Assembly: GCA_022072615.1 (NCBI GenBank)
Contig: JAJVHS010000036.1
Location: 7,360-67,732, forward strand
Source of the DNA: Phycisphaerales bacterium
GTDB taxonomy: Bacteria > Planctomycetota > Phycisphaerae > Phycisphaerales > UBA1924
DNA: 60,373 nucleotides
Reading direction: 5' to 3'
Positions within the stretch are counted from its first letter, which is position 1. The number at the start of each line of letters is the position of its first letter. A program made the position numbers and the translations under genes. A model generated the notes under the pieces. The model did not search any database, was not told the origin of the DNA, and saw only the letters and a program-made list of their open reading frames with translations. Positions 7,307 through 15,934 of this stretch are shown piece by piece.

Positions 7307-9514
7307 ATGTTCATGTATTGCTGCACGTTGCTGGCTCTCAGCGGCCTTCCCATGACCATGCCGGCCCAGCCGCCCGCGGCGCCGGCCGCGCTGTTCGTCG
7401 AGCGGCCCGGCAGCATGGAGTTCTCGGGCCATCTCGTCGTCCGCCCGTCTCAGGAGCAGCGGCACTCGCGTTCGCCGCTGCTGCGGGCCAAGGACGCGGC
7501 GGCGCGCCAGCGACTGGCCGCCATCACCGTCAAGTACTACCCGGAGGTCGACGAGTACATCGTGCGCGTGCCCGCGGGCGAGCCCCGCGGCGCGGGCGAG
7601 CAGATGCTCGCGGCGGAGCTCCTTTCAACCGGCGACTACGAGTACGTCGTCCCCGACTGGACGCTGTACCCGGTCGCGACGCCGAACGATCCTCTTTACG
7701 GCAGCCAGTGGCACCACCCCAAGATCGGCTCGCCCACGGCATGGAACTACACGTTCGGCGACCCGACCATCATCTCCGCCGCGACCGACACCGGCATCGA
7801 CGTCAATCACCCGGATCTGGCCGCCCACCGCGTTCCGGGCTACAACGCGCCCGCCAACCTCGCTGAAGTGGACGGCGGCAGCGTCACCGACATCAACGGT
7901 CACGGGACGCACGTGGCGGGCTGCGCCGCGGCCATCGGGAACAACGGCGTCGGCGTGTCGGGCGTCAACATGAACGCCCGGATCATGATGTGCCGCGTGA
8001 CCAACTCCTCCGACGGCAGCGCGAGCTCGTCGGAGATCCTCGAGGCCGCCCGATGGGCGGTCGATCACGGGGCCAAGGTCATCGGGTCGAGCTACTCGGG
8101 CGTGACGTCCCCGACGATCCAGACGACCGGCGCGTACATCAAGGGCAAGGGCGGCCTGTACTGCTACGCCGCCGGCAACGACAGCGCCAATCTGTCGACC
8201 TTCGACTACCCCGACGTGATCGTGGTGGGCGCGTCCGATTCGGGCGACAACCGGGCCGGCTTCTCCGCCTTCGGACGCGCGGTGGACGTCTTCTCCCCCG
8301 GCGTCGGCATCCTCTCGACCGTGGTGGGCGGCGGCTACCAGGCCTGGAGCGGCACGAGCATGGCCACGCCTGTGTGCAACGGGGCGCTGACGATGATCTG
8401 GTCCGCCAACCCGACGCTGACGCCGACCCAGGCCGAGAACATCCTCTTCTATGCGTGCGATGACCTCGGCACGCCCGGCGAAGACGAGACCTACGGATGG
8501 GGCCGGATCAACGTCGGCCGAGCCGTGCAGTGGGCGGTCGGGCCGGCACCGGCGGTGGCGGTCGCGGATGTCTCGCTGGCCCTGACGTCGATCCCGCAGG
8601 TCATCGACGCCCTCGCCAACGACGTCGCGCTCGACGGCGGGACTTTCGCCATCACCAACTTCAACTCGACATCGGCCCGCGGCGGAACGGTCACCAGGTC
8701 CGTCGGGACGGGACCGGGCGGACGCGACCAATTCATCTACACCGCGCCCGCGACCGCGGGCGCCGACTCGTTCACGTACACGATCCAGGGAAGCTCCGGC
8801 GGTCCATCAACGGCGACCGTGTCCATCACGGTCGAGAGCGCCTCGGGATACCAGGATCCGGCAAATCCTTCGGATACCCAGCCGGGTCTTGACGTCTCGT
8901 ACTACGACCTGGTCAATCCCTCGCAGCTCCCGAATTTCGCGTTGCTGGTCCCCTTCAAGACCGATGACGTCGAGCGGCTGAACTTCCCCTCGACCAACGG
9001 GACGTACTCGACCAGCGAGCGGACGACCGACTTCGGCGCGCTGTACGAGGGCTACATCACGATCGCGCAGCCCGCCGAGTACACCTTCTACGCCAACTCG
9101 GACGACGGATCGAAGCTCTCCATCGGCGGGACGCTCGTGGTCAACAACGACGGGCTCAAGAGCTCCGCGCCCATCTGGCTGAGCATGAAGGAGAAGTCGG
9201 GGAAGATCAAGCTGAAGGCGGGCGTGCACGCGATCCGAGTGGAGTTCTTCGAGCACACGGGGAGCGCCGGGCTGATCGTCTCGATGGCCGGCGGCGGGAT
9301 GCCCAAGACCGTGCTGCCCGCGTCGGTGTTCTCGCGCGATGCGGCATCGTGCCCGGCGGACTTTGATGGTTCGGGGTTCCTCGACAGCGATGATTTCGAC
9401 GCGTTCGTTGCGGCGTTCGAGGCGGGCGACGAATCGGCCGACTTCGACGGATCCGGCTTCGTCGATGTCGAGGACTACAACGGGTATGTGGTGGCGTTCG
9501 AGGCGGGGTGCTGA
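7307..9514 (+). CDS. Secreted subtilisin-family (S8) protease with PA14-like domain and Gly-Cys tag
   Basis: The start at ATG 7307 is preceded by GAGGAA about 7 bases away and opens a signal peptide (MFMYCCTLLALSG). The product is 735 residues. An N-terminal propeptide-like region precedes the S8 catalytic domain with Asp161 (ATDTGID), His199 (NGHGTHVAG) and Ser351 (GTSMATPV), so it should be active. A beta-sandwich region near 420-510 (VIDALANDVA, FTYTIQGSSG) follows, then a PA14-like domain at about 520-665 (GYITIAQPAEYTFYANSDDGSKL, HAIRVEFFEHTGSAGL) that suggests carbohydrate binding. The last 54 residues are two EF-hand-like repeats ending AGC. It converges on the cyclodeaminase gene. Likely role: an exported, surface-retained protease. 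Confidence 0.92.
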   Translation: MFMYCCTLLALSGLPMTMPAQPPAAPAALFVERPGSMEFSGHLVVRPSQEQRHSRSPLLRAKDAAARQRLAAITVKYYPEVDEYIVRVPAGEPRGAGEQMLAAELLSTGDYEYVVPDWTLYPVATPNDPLYGSQWHHPKIGSPTAWNYTFGDPTIISAATDTGIDVNHPDLAAHRVPGYNAPANLAEVDGGSVTDINGHGTHVAGCAAAIGNNGVGVSGVNMNARIMMCRVTNSSDGSASSSEILEAARWAVDHGAKVIGSSYSGVTSPTIQTTGAYIKGKGGLYCYAAGNDSANLSTFDYPDVIVVGASDSGDNRAGFSAFGRAVDVFSPGVGILSTVVGGGYQAWSGTSMATPVCNGALTMIWSANPTLTPTQAENILFYACDDLGTPGEDETYGWGRINVGRAVQWAVGPAPAVAVADVSLALTSIPQVIDALANDVALDGGTFAITNFNSTSARGGTVTRSVGTGPGGRDQFIYTAPATAGADSFTYTIQGSSGGPSTATVSITVESASGYQDPANPSDTQPGLDVSYYDLVNPSQLPNFALLVPFKTDDVERLNFPSTNGTYSTSERTTDFGALYEGYITIAQPAEYTFYANSDDGSKLSIGGTLVVNNDGLKSSAPIWLSMKEKSGKIKLKAGVHAIRVEFFEHTGSAGLIVSMAGGGMPKTVLPASVFSRDAASCPADFDGSGFLDSDDFDAFVAAFEAGDESADFDGSGFVDVEDYNGYVVAFEAGC

Positions 9515-9524
9515 AGAAGGCATC

Positions 9525-9548
9525 GAGGCACAAAGGCACAGAGGCACG
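9525..9548. repeat. Three 8-bp tandem repeats, RAGGCACR
   Basis: Three consecutive units GAGGCACA, AAGGCACA and GAGGCACG fill much of the 58-base gap between two convergent genes. The meaning is unknown. There is no stem or T-run, so it is not an obvious terminator. Confidence 0.6.
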
Positions 9549-9572
9549 CAGCGGTCTCTCGTGACTCGTGGA

Positions 9573-10214
9573 TTATTCTTCCTCGCACGCCGCCTCGACC
9601 TCGCCGCCGAGCGACATGGCCTGCTCGCGCATCGCCCTGGCCTCGGCCATCCACGACGCCCGTTGGCGTTCGTCGGCCACGAACCCCGCGTTGATCGCGA
9701 CATTCCACCACGACGACTCGCACGCGGCGGCGGCGAGCACGCCCGCGATGCCCAGGTCCGACCGAAGCTGGCGGTTGGTGATGACCGCAAGGTCGCGGTA
9801 GAGCATGAGCAGATCGACGCACGCCGCCATCACCGCGAGCGGGATCTGCACGGCCGCGGCCTGCGCCGCGGGCAGGTCGGCGGCCTTGCGACCATCCCCG
9901 TCGGGGAGGCGCGACAGCTCGTTGACGAGTCCGTAGGCCGCGGCGTCCTCATCGGCGAGGCGCATCATGAGGTCCGAGGCCCGCTTGAGCCGGTCGCGCG
10001 ACGACCCGAGCGCATCGACGTGCTGCGAAAGGGACTTCTTGCCGATCGAGTAGTTGACGACCATCGCCGCCAGGCTCGCCGAGACCGCGCCGACGATCGA
10101 CGCGGCGGCGCCGCCGCCCGGTGCCGGCGTCTTCGCGGCAAGGAGGTCCAGGAACGCTCGGACCGTCATGGACTCGAAGGCCGGGATCTTGGGCTCGAGG
10201 GGTTGCGGGTTCAT
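9573..10214 (-). CDS. Formiminotetrahydrofolate cyclodeaminase-like protein (FTCD_C family)
   Basis: A 213-residue protein of the cyclodeaminase family, which converts 5-formimino-THF to 5,10-methenyl-THF plus ammonia in histidine/purine breakdown and one-carbon metabolism. The signature TPAPGGGAAAS lies at about residues 28-38, followed by the expected all-helical body (VNYSIGKKS, LADEDAAAYG, ITNRQLRSDLG). The ATG at 10214 (MNPQPLEP) fits family starts better than upstream codons, though no strong Shine-Dalgarno is visible. It stands alone, with no glutamate formiminotransferase beside it, so the natural substrate is uncertain. Confidence 0.85.
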   Translation of the reverse strand: MNPQPLEPKIPAFESMTVRAFLDLLAAKTPAPGGGAAASIVGAVSASLAAMVVNYSIGKKSLSQHVDALGSSRDRLKRASDLMMRLADEDAAAYGLVNELSRLPDGDGRKAADLPAAQAAAVQIPLAVMAACVDLLMLYRDLAVITNRQLRSDLGIAGVLAAAACESSWWNVAINAGFVADERQRASWMAEARAMREQAMSLGGEVEAACEEE

Positions 10215-10355
10215 GGCGCATGGTAGATGCAGACGGCCGGTGAGCGGGCCGCGGCCGGCACGGACCAGCGCAGGCGGCATCGGCCCACGGTCGGTGGGTC
10301 ATGGAGTCGCGGACGCTCGGTCACCCGCGCGACACGTGCACGTACAAGCGGTCTC

Positions 10356-10820
10356 TCACCGGCCCGACTTGAGCAGGTCCCGGATCTCGGCGAGCAGCTT
10401 CTCTTCGTTCGTCGGCCCGGCCGGCGGAGGAACGGCCTTTTCTGCCTCGAAGCGCTTGCGAGCGGTGTTGAACGCCTTCACGATCAGGAAGACGCAGAAC
10501 GCCAGGATGGTGAAGTTGATGACCTCGGTGATGAAGCTGCCGTAGGCGAAGACGGCGCCGGCCTTGCGGGCTTCTTCGAGCGACGGGTTGATCCCGGTCG
10601 CCTGGTACGCCGCGTTCACCGCTTCCCGTCCCTTCTCCGTCAGCGGGAAGTAGAGGTTGGAGAAATCGGCCTTCCCCGGGATGCTCACGAGCGGCATGAT
10701 GACGTCGGCAATCGCGGAGTTGATGATCTTGCCGAACGCCCCGCCGATGATGACGCCGACCGCCAGGTCGAGCACGTTGCCCTTGAGCGCAAACTCGCGG
10801 AATTCCTTGACAAAGCCCAT
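10356..10820 (-). CDS. mscL: Large-conductance mechanosensitive channel
   Basis: A 154-residue MscL, which releases solutes during hypo-osmotic shock as an inner-membrane pentamer. The N-terminal amphipathic helix and first membrane segment ([23 protein letters not shown], then [16 protein letters not shown]) and the second membrane segment ([21 protein letters not shown]) match the family. The C-terminal cytoplasmic helix ([14 protein letters not shown]) is the classic ending. The periplasmic loop ([15 protein letters not shown] and onward) is moderately long. The start at 10820 is fixed by GAGGAGG 7 bases upstream; the longer open frame to 10931 is upstream sequence. Confidence 0.96.
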   Translation of the reverse strand: MGFVKEFREFALKGNVLDLAVGVIIGGAFGKIINSAIADVIMPLVSIPGKADFSNLYFPLTEKGREAVNAAYQATGINPSLEEARKAGAVFAYGSFITEVINFTILAFCVFLIVKAFNTARKRFEAEKAVPPPAGPTNEEKLLAEIRDLLKSGR

Positions 10821-10985
10821 GACAAGCCTCCTCTTCGCGCTTCGGCCGGCGGCGTGATCCACACGACGCCGAACCGCAACCGGAGCATAAGGCAAAGTTT
10901 CAGTGCACGCGACGGGCACCGGGAAGATCAACCGGTGCGTCCCAAGGGGCCGACGCCCCGCCCGCCGTCTGGTCGCCGGTGTCTG

Positions 10986-11795
10986 CTACGGGTAATCCTG
11001 CCGCGTGGGCCGCAGCGCGATGTCGTTGAAATGAACCCATGGCGGCTGTGTGATCGCGGCCATGAGGGCCCGGACCACGTCGGCGGGTTCCAGCACCGGG
11101 CCGATGCGATCCACGACGCCCTTGAACCACTCCGGGTTGTAGCCGGCGACGCCCTGGAATTCGCTGACGACAAAGCCGGGCTCGATCAGGGTGACGCGGA
11201 CGCCCTTGGGCCCCAGTTCGCGCCGCGCGCCCTCGACCAGGCCGTGGACGCCGAACTTGGTGGACCCGTACATGGACGAGAACGGCGAGACGTTCCGGCC
11301 CACGGTCGAACCGATCACCACGATGTCGTGCGGATGGTCGCGCCACGTCTTGCCGCGCGAACCGAGCCGCTCGAGATTCGCGAGCATGCGCCTCGCGGCG
11401 TGGCGGATCACCAGCGCTGCGCCCAGCAGGTTCGTGCGGATCATCTCCTCCCACTGGGCCGTGTCTGAATCCACCACGCTGCCCTTGAGGCCGCGCCCGG
11501 CGTTGACCACCACCAGGTCGGCCTCGGACCGGCCGTCGCCGAACCGGTCGCGGGCGGCGTCGAACATCGCCTCCACAATCTTCTCGTCAGACGTGTCACC
11601 CCGCACCGTCTGAACGCTCTCGTTGCTGAACTCGAGCACCAGATCCTTCAGGCGGTCGGGACGGCGGCCGTTCGCGATGACCGAGCATCCGTGGCCGACC
11701 AGCTCCTTGACGACCGCGTACCCGATGCCCGCGGTTGCTCCGGTGACGACCGCCAGTCGGTCGCTCATCGTGGAATCGAAGACGTGCTGTGTCAT
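10986..11795 (-). CDS. Short-chain dehydrogenase/reductase (SDR), substrate unknown
   Basis: A classical SDR of 269 residues. The Rossmann cofactor motif TGATAGIG is at 18-25, NAG at 98-100, catalytic Ser near 163 (IGSTVG), and Tyr176-x3-Lys180 in YGSTK. NGRRPDRL after the second strand suggests NADPH preference (inference from the basic residues). It probably reduces or oxidises a small alcohol or ketone; the sequence does not say which. An in-frame ATG at 11768 (MSDRLAVVTG) is an equally good start. It lies 70 bases downstream of fabG's neighbouring end on the same strand and shares ancestry with FabG, but it is a more distant SDR with a longer C-terminus. Confidence 0.88.
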   Translation of the reverse strand: MTQHVFDSTMSDRLAVVTGATAGIGYAVVKELVGHGCSVIANGRRPDRLKDLVLEFSNESVQTVRGDTSDEKIVEAMFDAARDRFGDGRSEADLVVVNAGRGLKGSVVDSDTAQWEEMIRTNLLGAALVIRHAARRMLANLERLGSRGKTWRDHPHDIVVIGSTVGRNVSPFSSMYGSTKFGVHGLVEGARRELGPKGVRVTLIEPGFVVSEFQGVAGYNPEWFKGVVDRIGPVLEPADVVRALMAAITQPPWVHFNDIALRPTRQDYP

Positions 11796-11865
11796 GGGGA
11801 AACGCTCAACGTTGAGAACCCACAGGGGAGGACCGGCACCAGCCGTGTTTGGGGGCCGGCGCCCG

Positions 11866-12642
11866 TCAGCACATGGTCATGCCGCCGTCCACGCAGATTG
11901 TCTGCCCGGTGAGGTAGCCCGCCTCGTCACTGGTGACGTACGACACGGCGGCGGCGATGTCTTCCGAAACGCCGAGCCGCTTCACGGCCATCAGCGCCAT
12001 GACGTGGTCCTTGACTTCCTTGGGCAGGTTCTCCGTCATGTCGGTCTGGATGAACCCCGGAGCGATCAGGTTGCAGGTGATGTTCTTGCCGCCCAGTTCC
12101 CTGGCGATCGTCTTGGTGAGGCCGATCAGGCCCGCCTTCGCCGCGGCGTAATTCGCCTGGCCGGCGTTGCCGACCACGCCCGACGTGCTGCCGATGTTGA
12201 CGATGCGGCCGAACTTGCCGCGCATCATGGGCCGTGCGGCGGCTCGGATCGCGACAAACGCCGATGTGAGGTTGGTCTGGAGGACCTGGTCCCAGTCCTC
12301 GTCGGACATCCGCAGGGCCAGGCCGTCCTTGGTGATGCCCGCGTTGTTCACGAGGATGTCGATGCGGCCGAGTTCGTCGGCGATCGATTCGATCGCTCCG
12401 CCGAGGGCGTTGCGGTCGGCCACGTCAACCGCCCGGGCCGTGGCGAGGCCGCCCGATGCCTGGATCTGGGCTCGGAGATCGTCGAGCGGCGCCTGCGTGC
12501 GGCTGACCAGCACCACGTGGCGACCCTCGCGCGCGAGCCGCAGCGCGATCGCCTTGCCGATGCCCCGGCTGGCTCCGGTGACGATCGCAACCCGCTTGAC
12601 CTGGCCCGATTGTGCCGCGTCCGACATGCCTGCGTCTCCCAT
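11866..12642 (-). CDS. fabG: 3-oxoacyl-[acyl-carrier-protein] reductase
   Basis: A 258-residue FabG catalysing the NADPH-dependent reduction of 3-oxoacyl-ACP in fatty-acid elongation. It has TGASRGIG (22-29), NNAG (99-102), Ser152, and Tyr165-x3-Lys169 within GQANYAAAKAG, the sequence typical of FabG; the C-terminal YLTGQTICVDGGM also matches. Usual neighbours (fabD, acpP, fabF) are absent, so this may be a secondary copy acting on other 3-oxoacyl substrates. ATG at 12642 or at 12627 (MSDAAQS) are both possible. Confidence 0.92.
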   Translation of the reverse strand: MGDAGMSDAAQSGQVKRVAIVTGASRGIGKAIALRLAREGRHVVLVSRTQAPLDDLRAQIQASGGLATARAVDVADRNALGGAIESIADELGRIDILVNNAGITKDGLALRMSDEDWDQVLQTNLTSAFVAIRAAARPMMRGKFGRIVNIGSTSGVVGNAGQANYAAAKAGLIGLTKTIARELGGKNITCNLIAPGFIQTDMTENLPKEVKDHVMALMAVKRLGVSEDIAAAVSYVTSDEAGYLTGQTICVDGGMTMC

Positions 12643-12719
12643 CGCAGGATGTTAGCCCTCGCTACGGTCCGATGCAGATCCCTGGAGCCTCTTTCCGCGC
12701 GTGCACGGCCGGGAGCGGA

Positions 12720-15044
12720 TCAGCAGGGATTCTCGAACTGCAGCACGAACGCCGTGAAGTCGTCGGTGTCGACGAACCCCGTCTTGTCGAAATCGGCGTC
12801 GTCGGTGCCGGCGGTGAATGCCGCCACGAAGGCGTCGTAGTCGTTGGTGTCCACGAAGCCGCTTCGGTCGAAGTCGGCGGGGTCGGACACCGTGAGCGCG
12901 ACCCGCGGCATCAGCACGACCTTGCGACCCAGGCCGTTGATGGTCACTTCGAACACCGCTGTCCCGCACGACTGAAGCGCGGTGACCGGGACCGACGCGG
13001 TGCCGTCGGCGTTGATCGTCACGTCGCCGACCTGCGCCACCGGGTCGCCGTAGATCTGAACACTCACCTGGGCGCCGGCGAGCGAGACGTCCGTGGATTG
13101 CCAGTCACGCGCGCGCACGGTCAGCACGGTGGAGTCCTCGCCGTCGGCGTGGATCACCGGCGGCAGGAAGGAAGCGACCGACTGGACCGCGTCGGGCTTG
13201 CCGACAAGGTCCGCTCGCCAGGCGTCGAAAAGATCCTGGAGCTGGAAGACCGGGTCGGGTTGCCCCACGGACTGGTTGGCGATGTTGAAGCTCATGAAGT
13301 AGTCCCCGCCCGCGAGCCCCGACATCGAGTTGAACACGCCGTCGCCGACCTGGGTCATCAGGCACGTGATCGACCCGCCAAGACGGATGACTGGATCGAG
13401 GTCGCCGTCGGAATCCATGTCCGCCAGCCGCATCGACAGCGGGCCAAAGCCGATCGGGTACCACTTCCCCGCCTGGAACGTCCCGTCGCCGTTGCCTTTG
13501 AAAAAGTAGACGCGGGAGCCGCCGCGTTGCAGCAGGAACATGTCCTGCCGGCCGTCATGGTCGAGGTCGCGGAAGTACACGCTGCCCGCCGTGCCCCCCG
13601 CGGAGATCGTCGAGGTCCCGAACGTGCCGTCGGGGTTCTGGACGTGGATCTTGACGAGCGACTCGTTGCTCGTCGAGACGGCAAGGTCCGGTCGACCGTC
13701 GCCGCTGATGTCGGCGACATCGACGGCCACGGGCGCCTGCGTATACGTGAACAGCGCCGCCGAAGCGAAGCTGGCGGAACCGTTGTTGCGGAAGATCTCG
13801 AGGGTCTTGGCCGTGGTGGAGCTGACGAGCAGATCAAGATCGCCATCGGCGTCGACATCGGCGAGCGTCGCCGTGTTCGGGCTGTCCTTGGCCGCGATCA
13901 CCGGGCCGGCGCTCATGCCGCCCGCGCCGGTGTTGAGCAGGATCGTCACCGTGTCGCTGGTGGCGTTGGCGATCGCGATGTCGGGGCGGGTATCGCCGTT
14001 CAGATCGCCCGCCGAGATCCCGACAGGTCCGTCGCCCGCCGCGTAGTTGGTCGGTGCGTCGAATGTGCCATCGCCGTTGCCCATCAGCGTTGCGGCATGG
14101 TCGCCGCCGTTGTTCGTCACCGCGACGTCGAGCAGCCCGTCGGCGTTGAAATCGGCGACCGCCAGTTCGCGCGGCGAGTAGCCGACCGCCTGCGGGATGA
14201 CCGTTCCGAGCTGCGGGGGCTGGCCGGGCGGCGTCACGTTGGGGAACACGCCGATCCCCGACCCGCCGCACGCGACCACGTCGGGCCGGCCGTCCTGGTT
14301 GAAGTCGCCGGGCTCGCACGCGGTGGAGAACCCCGCGAACTTGTAGTTGCCGTTGCTGCCGTCGCGGTCCCCGGCTCGGCCGATGAGCATGTACGCGATG
14401 TGCGCGGATTTGAACTCATCGGGCAGGGTCGTGCAGCCGTCGGGGTCGCCGTTCGAGCACGAGCAGCGACCGTCCCCGCCCCATGCCCGGGCCGCCTCCA
14501 TGCTCGCCATCAGCTTGGCCGGGATGTCACCCGGCGTGTTGATGATCGCTTCGACCGCCTTGTCGACAACTAGCGGGCCCCACAGCACGTTGCCCTGCAC
14601 CGCGTACACCAGGTCGCCGAGGACGCCGGTTGTTCCGCCCTTCCAGGCGCCCGCGCCGGTCCCGGAGAACGTGACCGTGCGACCCAGGACGTCGGCCATG
14701 CCGTACTGCTTGGTCTGGTGGCTGGAGTCGAACACGGAAAGGCCGGCGAGGATGTCGGCCGGGGAAACGCCCGCGTACATGCCGTCGCGGATGAATGTCC
14801 GGTTGGTACCGGTGGAATCGACGAACGACTGCGCGGTCGCCCCGCCGACCCCGACGATCAGCACCGGCGTGTTGGCCTGGAGATCAAAACCGGTCAGGCA
14901 TGTCGCTGATGCGACGGCGACCTCGCCCGTGCGCGTGTCGCAGATCACGATCGACCATGTCGCGGCCGCCGGAGACGCAAGCCCGGCCGCGGTGGCGAGC
15001 ATGGCTGCGGACAAAACCCGTACGCTCGGCAGGTGGTGGCGCAT
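12720..15044 (-). CDS. Secreted DUF1028 / FG-GAP repeat protein with Gly-Cys dockerin-like tag
   Basis: The start at 15044 is marked by GAGGAG 7 bases upstream and opens a signal peptide (MRHHLPSVRVLSAAMLATAAG). The product is 774 residues. Residues about 27-240 match the DUF1028 family (ATWSIVICDTRTGEVAVASATC, with an Ntn-hydrolase-like beginning). Residues about 250-540 are FG-GAP/VCBS calcium-binding propeller repeats (for example DFNADGLLDVAVTN, DLNGDTRPDIAIAN, DVDADGDLDLLVSS, DLDHDGRQDMFLL). An Ig-like region follows (about 640-720). The C-terminus carries two EF-hand-like units (DFDRSGFVDTNDYDAF and DFDKTGFVDTDDFTAF) and ends NPC. It is an exported, calcium-loaded surface protein; any enzymatic role is unproven. 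Confidence 0.85.
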   Translation of the reverse strand: MRHHLPSVRVLSAAMLATAAGLASPAAATWSIVICDTRTGEVAVASATCLTGFDLQANTPVLIVGVGGATAQSFVDSTGTNRTFIRDGMYAGVSPADILAGLSVFDSSHQTKQYGMADVLGRTVTFSGTGAGAWKGGTTGVLGDLVYAVQGNVLWGPLVVDKAVEAIINTPGDIPAKLMASMEAARAWGGDGRCSCSNGDPDGCTTLPDEFKSAHIAYMLIGRAGDRDGSNGNYKFAGFSTACEPGDFNQDGRPDVVACGGSGIGVFPNVTPPGQPPQLGTVIPQAVGYSPRELAVADFNADGLLDVAVTNNGGDHAATLMGNGDGTFDAPTNYAAGDGPVGISAGDLNGDTRPDIAIANATSDTVTILLNTGAGGMSAGPVIAAKDSPNTATLADVDADGDLDLLVSSTTAKTLEIFRNNGSASFASAALFTYTQAPVAVDVADISGDGRPDLAVSTSNESLVKIHVQNPDGTFGTSTISAGGTAGSVYFRDLDHDGRQDMFLLQRGGSRVYFFKGNGDGTFQAGKWYPIGFGPLSMRLADMDSDGDLDPVIRLGGSITCLMTQVGDGVFNSMSGLAGGDYFMSFNIANQSVGQPDPVFQLQDLFDAWRADLVGKPDAVQSVASFLPPVIHADGEDSTVLTVRARDWQSTDVSLAGAQVSVQIYGDPVAQVGDVTINADGTASVPVTALQSCGTAVFEVTINGLGRKVVLMPRVALTVSDPADFDRSGFVDTNDYDAFVAAFTAGTDDADFDKTGFVDTDDFTAFVLQFENPC

Positions 15045-15075
15045 GATCTGCTCCTCATCGGTCAAAATCGCGGGC

Positions 15076-15105
15076 CGAGCCGCGCGTGGGCGGCACCGCG
15101 GCTCG
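15076..15105. repeat. 9-bp inverted repeat in the leader of the DUF1028 gene
   Basis: CGAGCCGCG (15076-15084) and CGCGGCTCG (15097-15105) are perfect arms around a 12-base loop, about 30-60 bases upstream of the start codon at 15044 on the minus strand. It could form an RNA stem in the 5' leader or be an operator. Confidence 0.45.
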
Positions 15106-15661
15106 TGAACGGCCAATGTACCGTACACAAGTCGGCGATTGAAGCGAACTTTGCGCGTGAGCAAGGCCGGGCTGGTCACTGGGCACTGCAAGTGGTTTCA
15201 TCGAGCGCGGGCGAGAATCTGGGGAACTTGGCCCATCAGATTGCTCTTGCGAACTCGTCGAAGCCTGCTAGTCTGATAAGCGATTCGGGCTGACCACCGC
15301 GTCGCGAGGTGCGGACAGCGGGCACCGGCGAGGGGACTTTCTGCAGGCTTTTCGGTGCGGTTCTCGGGAGTCGAGAACCCGCCGGCGGGCCCGGGAAGAG
15401 CTTTGGGGGCATGGCCCGAGTCACGGTCGAGTTGAACAAGTCGAGGCGCACGGGCGTGCGCACGACGTTTGCGGATCACGGTCTGATCGCCGGCCATGGT
15501 CGGTGTGCAATTCGGTGGTTCGGCTGGCGTTGCGGCGTTTGGGACCGGTTTCACCGCGCACGCGGGGAGTCGGGTCGCAGGCTGTCCGAAGGCGCCGTCG
15601 TACTGGACCGCCCGGGTGCCGGCAGAGCGCTGGCCCCTTGCCACAAGTCCCTCCCTCCACA

Positions 15662-15703
15662 GCCTCTCCCCGGCGAATGTTTGCCGGGGAGAGGCCCCCT
15701 TTT
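15662..15703 (+). terminator. Strong hairpin followed by C4-T4, terminator-like
   Basis: GCCTCTCCCCGGC (15662-15674) pairs perfectly over 13 bp with GCCGGGGAGAGGC (15683-15695), loop GAATGTTT, followed by CCCCTTTTC on the plus strand. No plus-strand gene ends nearby, so it either terminates an unseen transcript or is an intergenic repeat element. Confidence 0.45.
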
Positions 15704-15934
15704 CTGGTTGGTCCCTTCCCTTCGCACAGCCTCGTGCGTGAACCAATCCGCATCCGAGGTGAACCAAGGATGCTCAAAGGCACGGCGGATGGGCGTTCCG
15801 TCGTGGTGGCATCTCTAAAACGGCGACTGGATGGGAGTTATTCCGCTGCCGGGTGGGTTCTTCGCGAAAAGCCGGACATCCCACCGGGGCGGCGTTGTTC
15901 CATTCGCGGGCGTTATGACAACGATTGAGAGAGC

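Larger units (their letters stand above)
15045..15934. other. 890-base intergenic region without a credible gene
   Basis: Open frames exist on both strands but they are low in hydrophobic pattern, lack ribosome-binding sites and overlap each other, so I do not call a gene. The part next to 15044 should hold the leftward promoter of the DUF1028 gene. Visible structure: a hairpin at 15076-15105, GGTTCTC (15359-15365) pairing with GAGAACC (15373-15379), and a 13-bp hairpin at 15662-15695. A small RNA is possible but not supported by anything firmer. Confidence 0.5.

Noticed and set aside
15198..15818. Two overlapping open frames of 169 and 189 codons in opposite directions
   Set aside because: Arg/Pro-rich, no start signals and no recognisable motif. 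They arise from high GC and run through the strong hairpin at 15662-15695.
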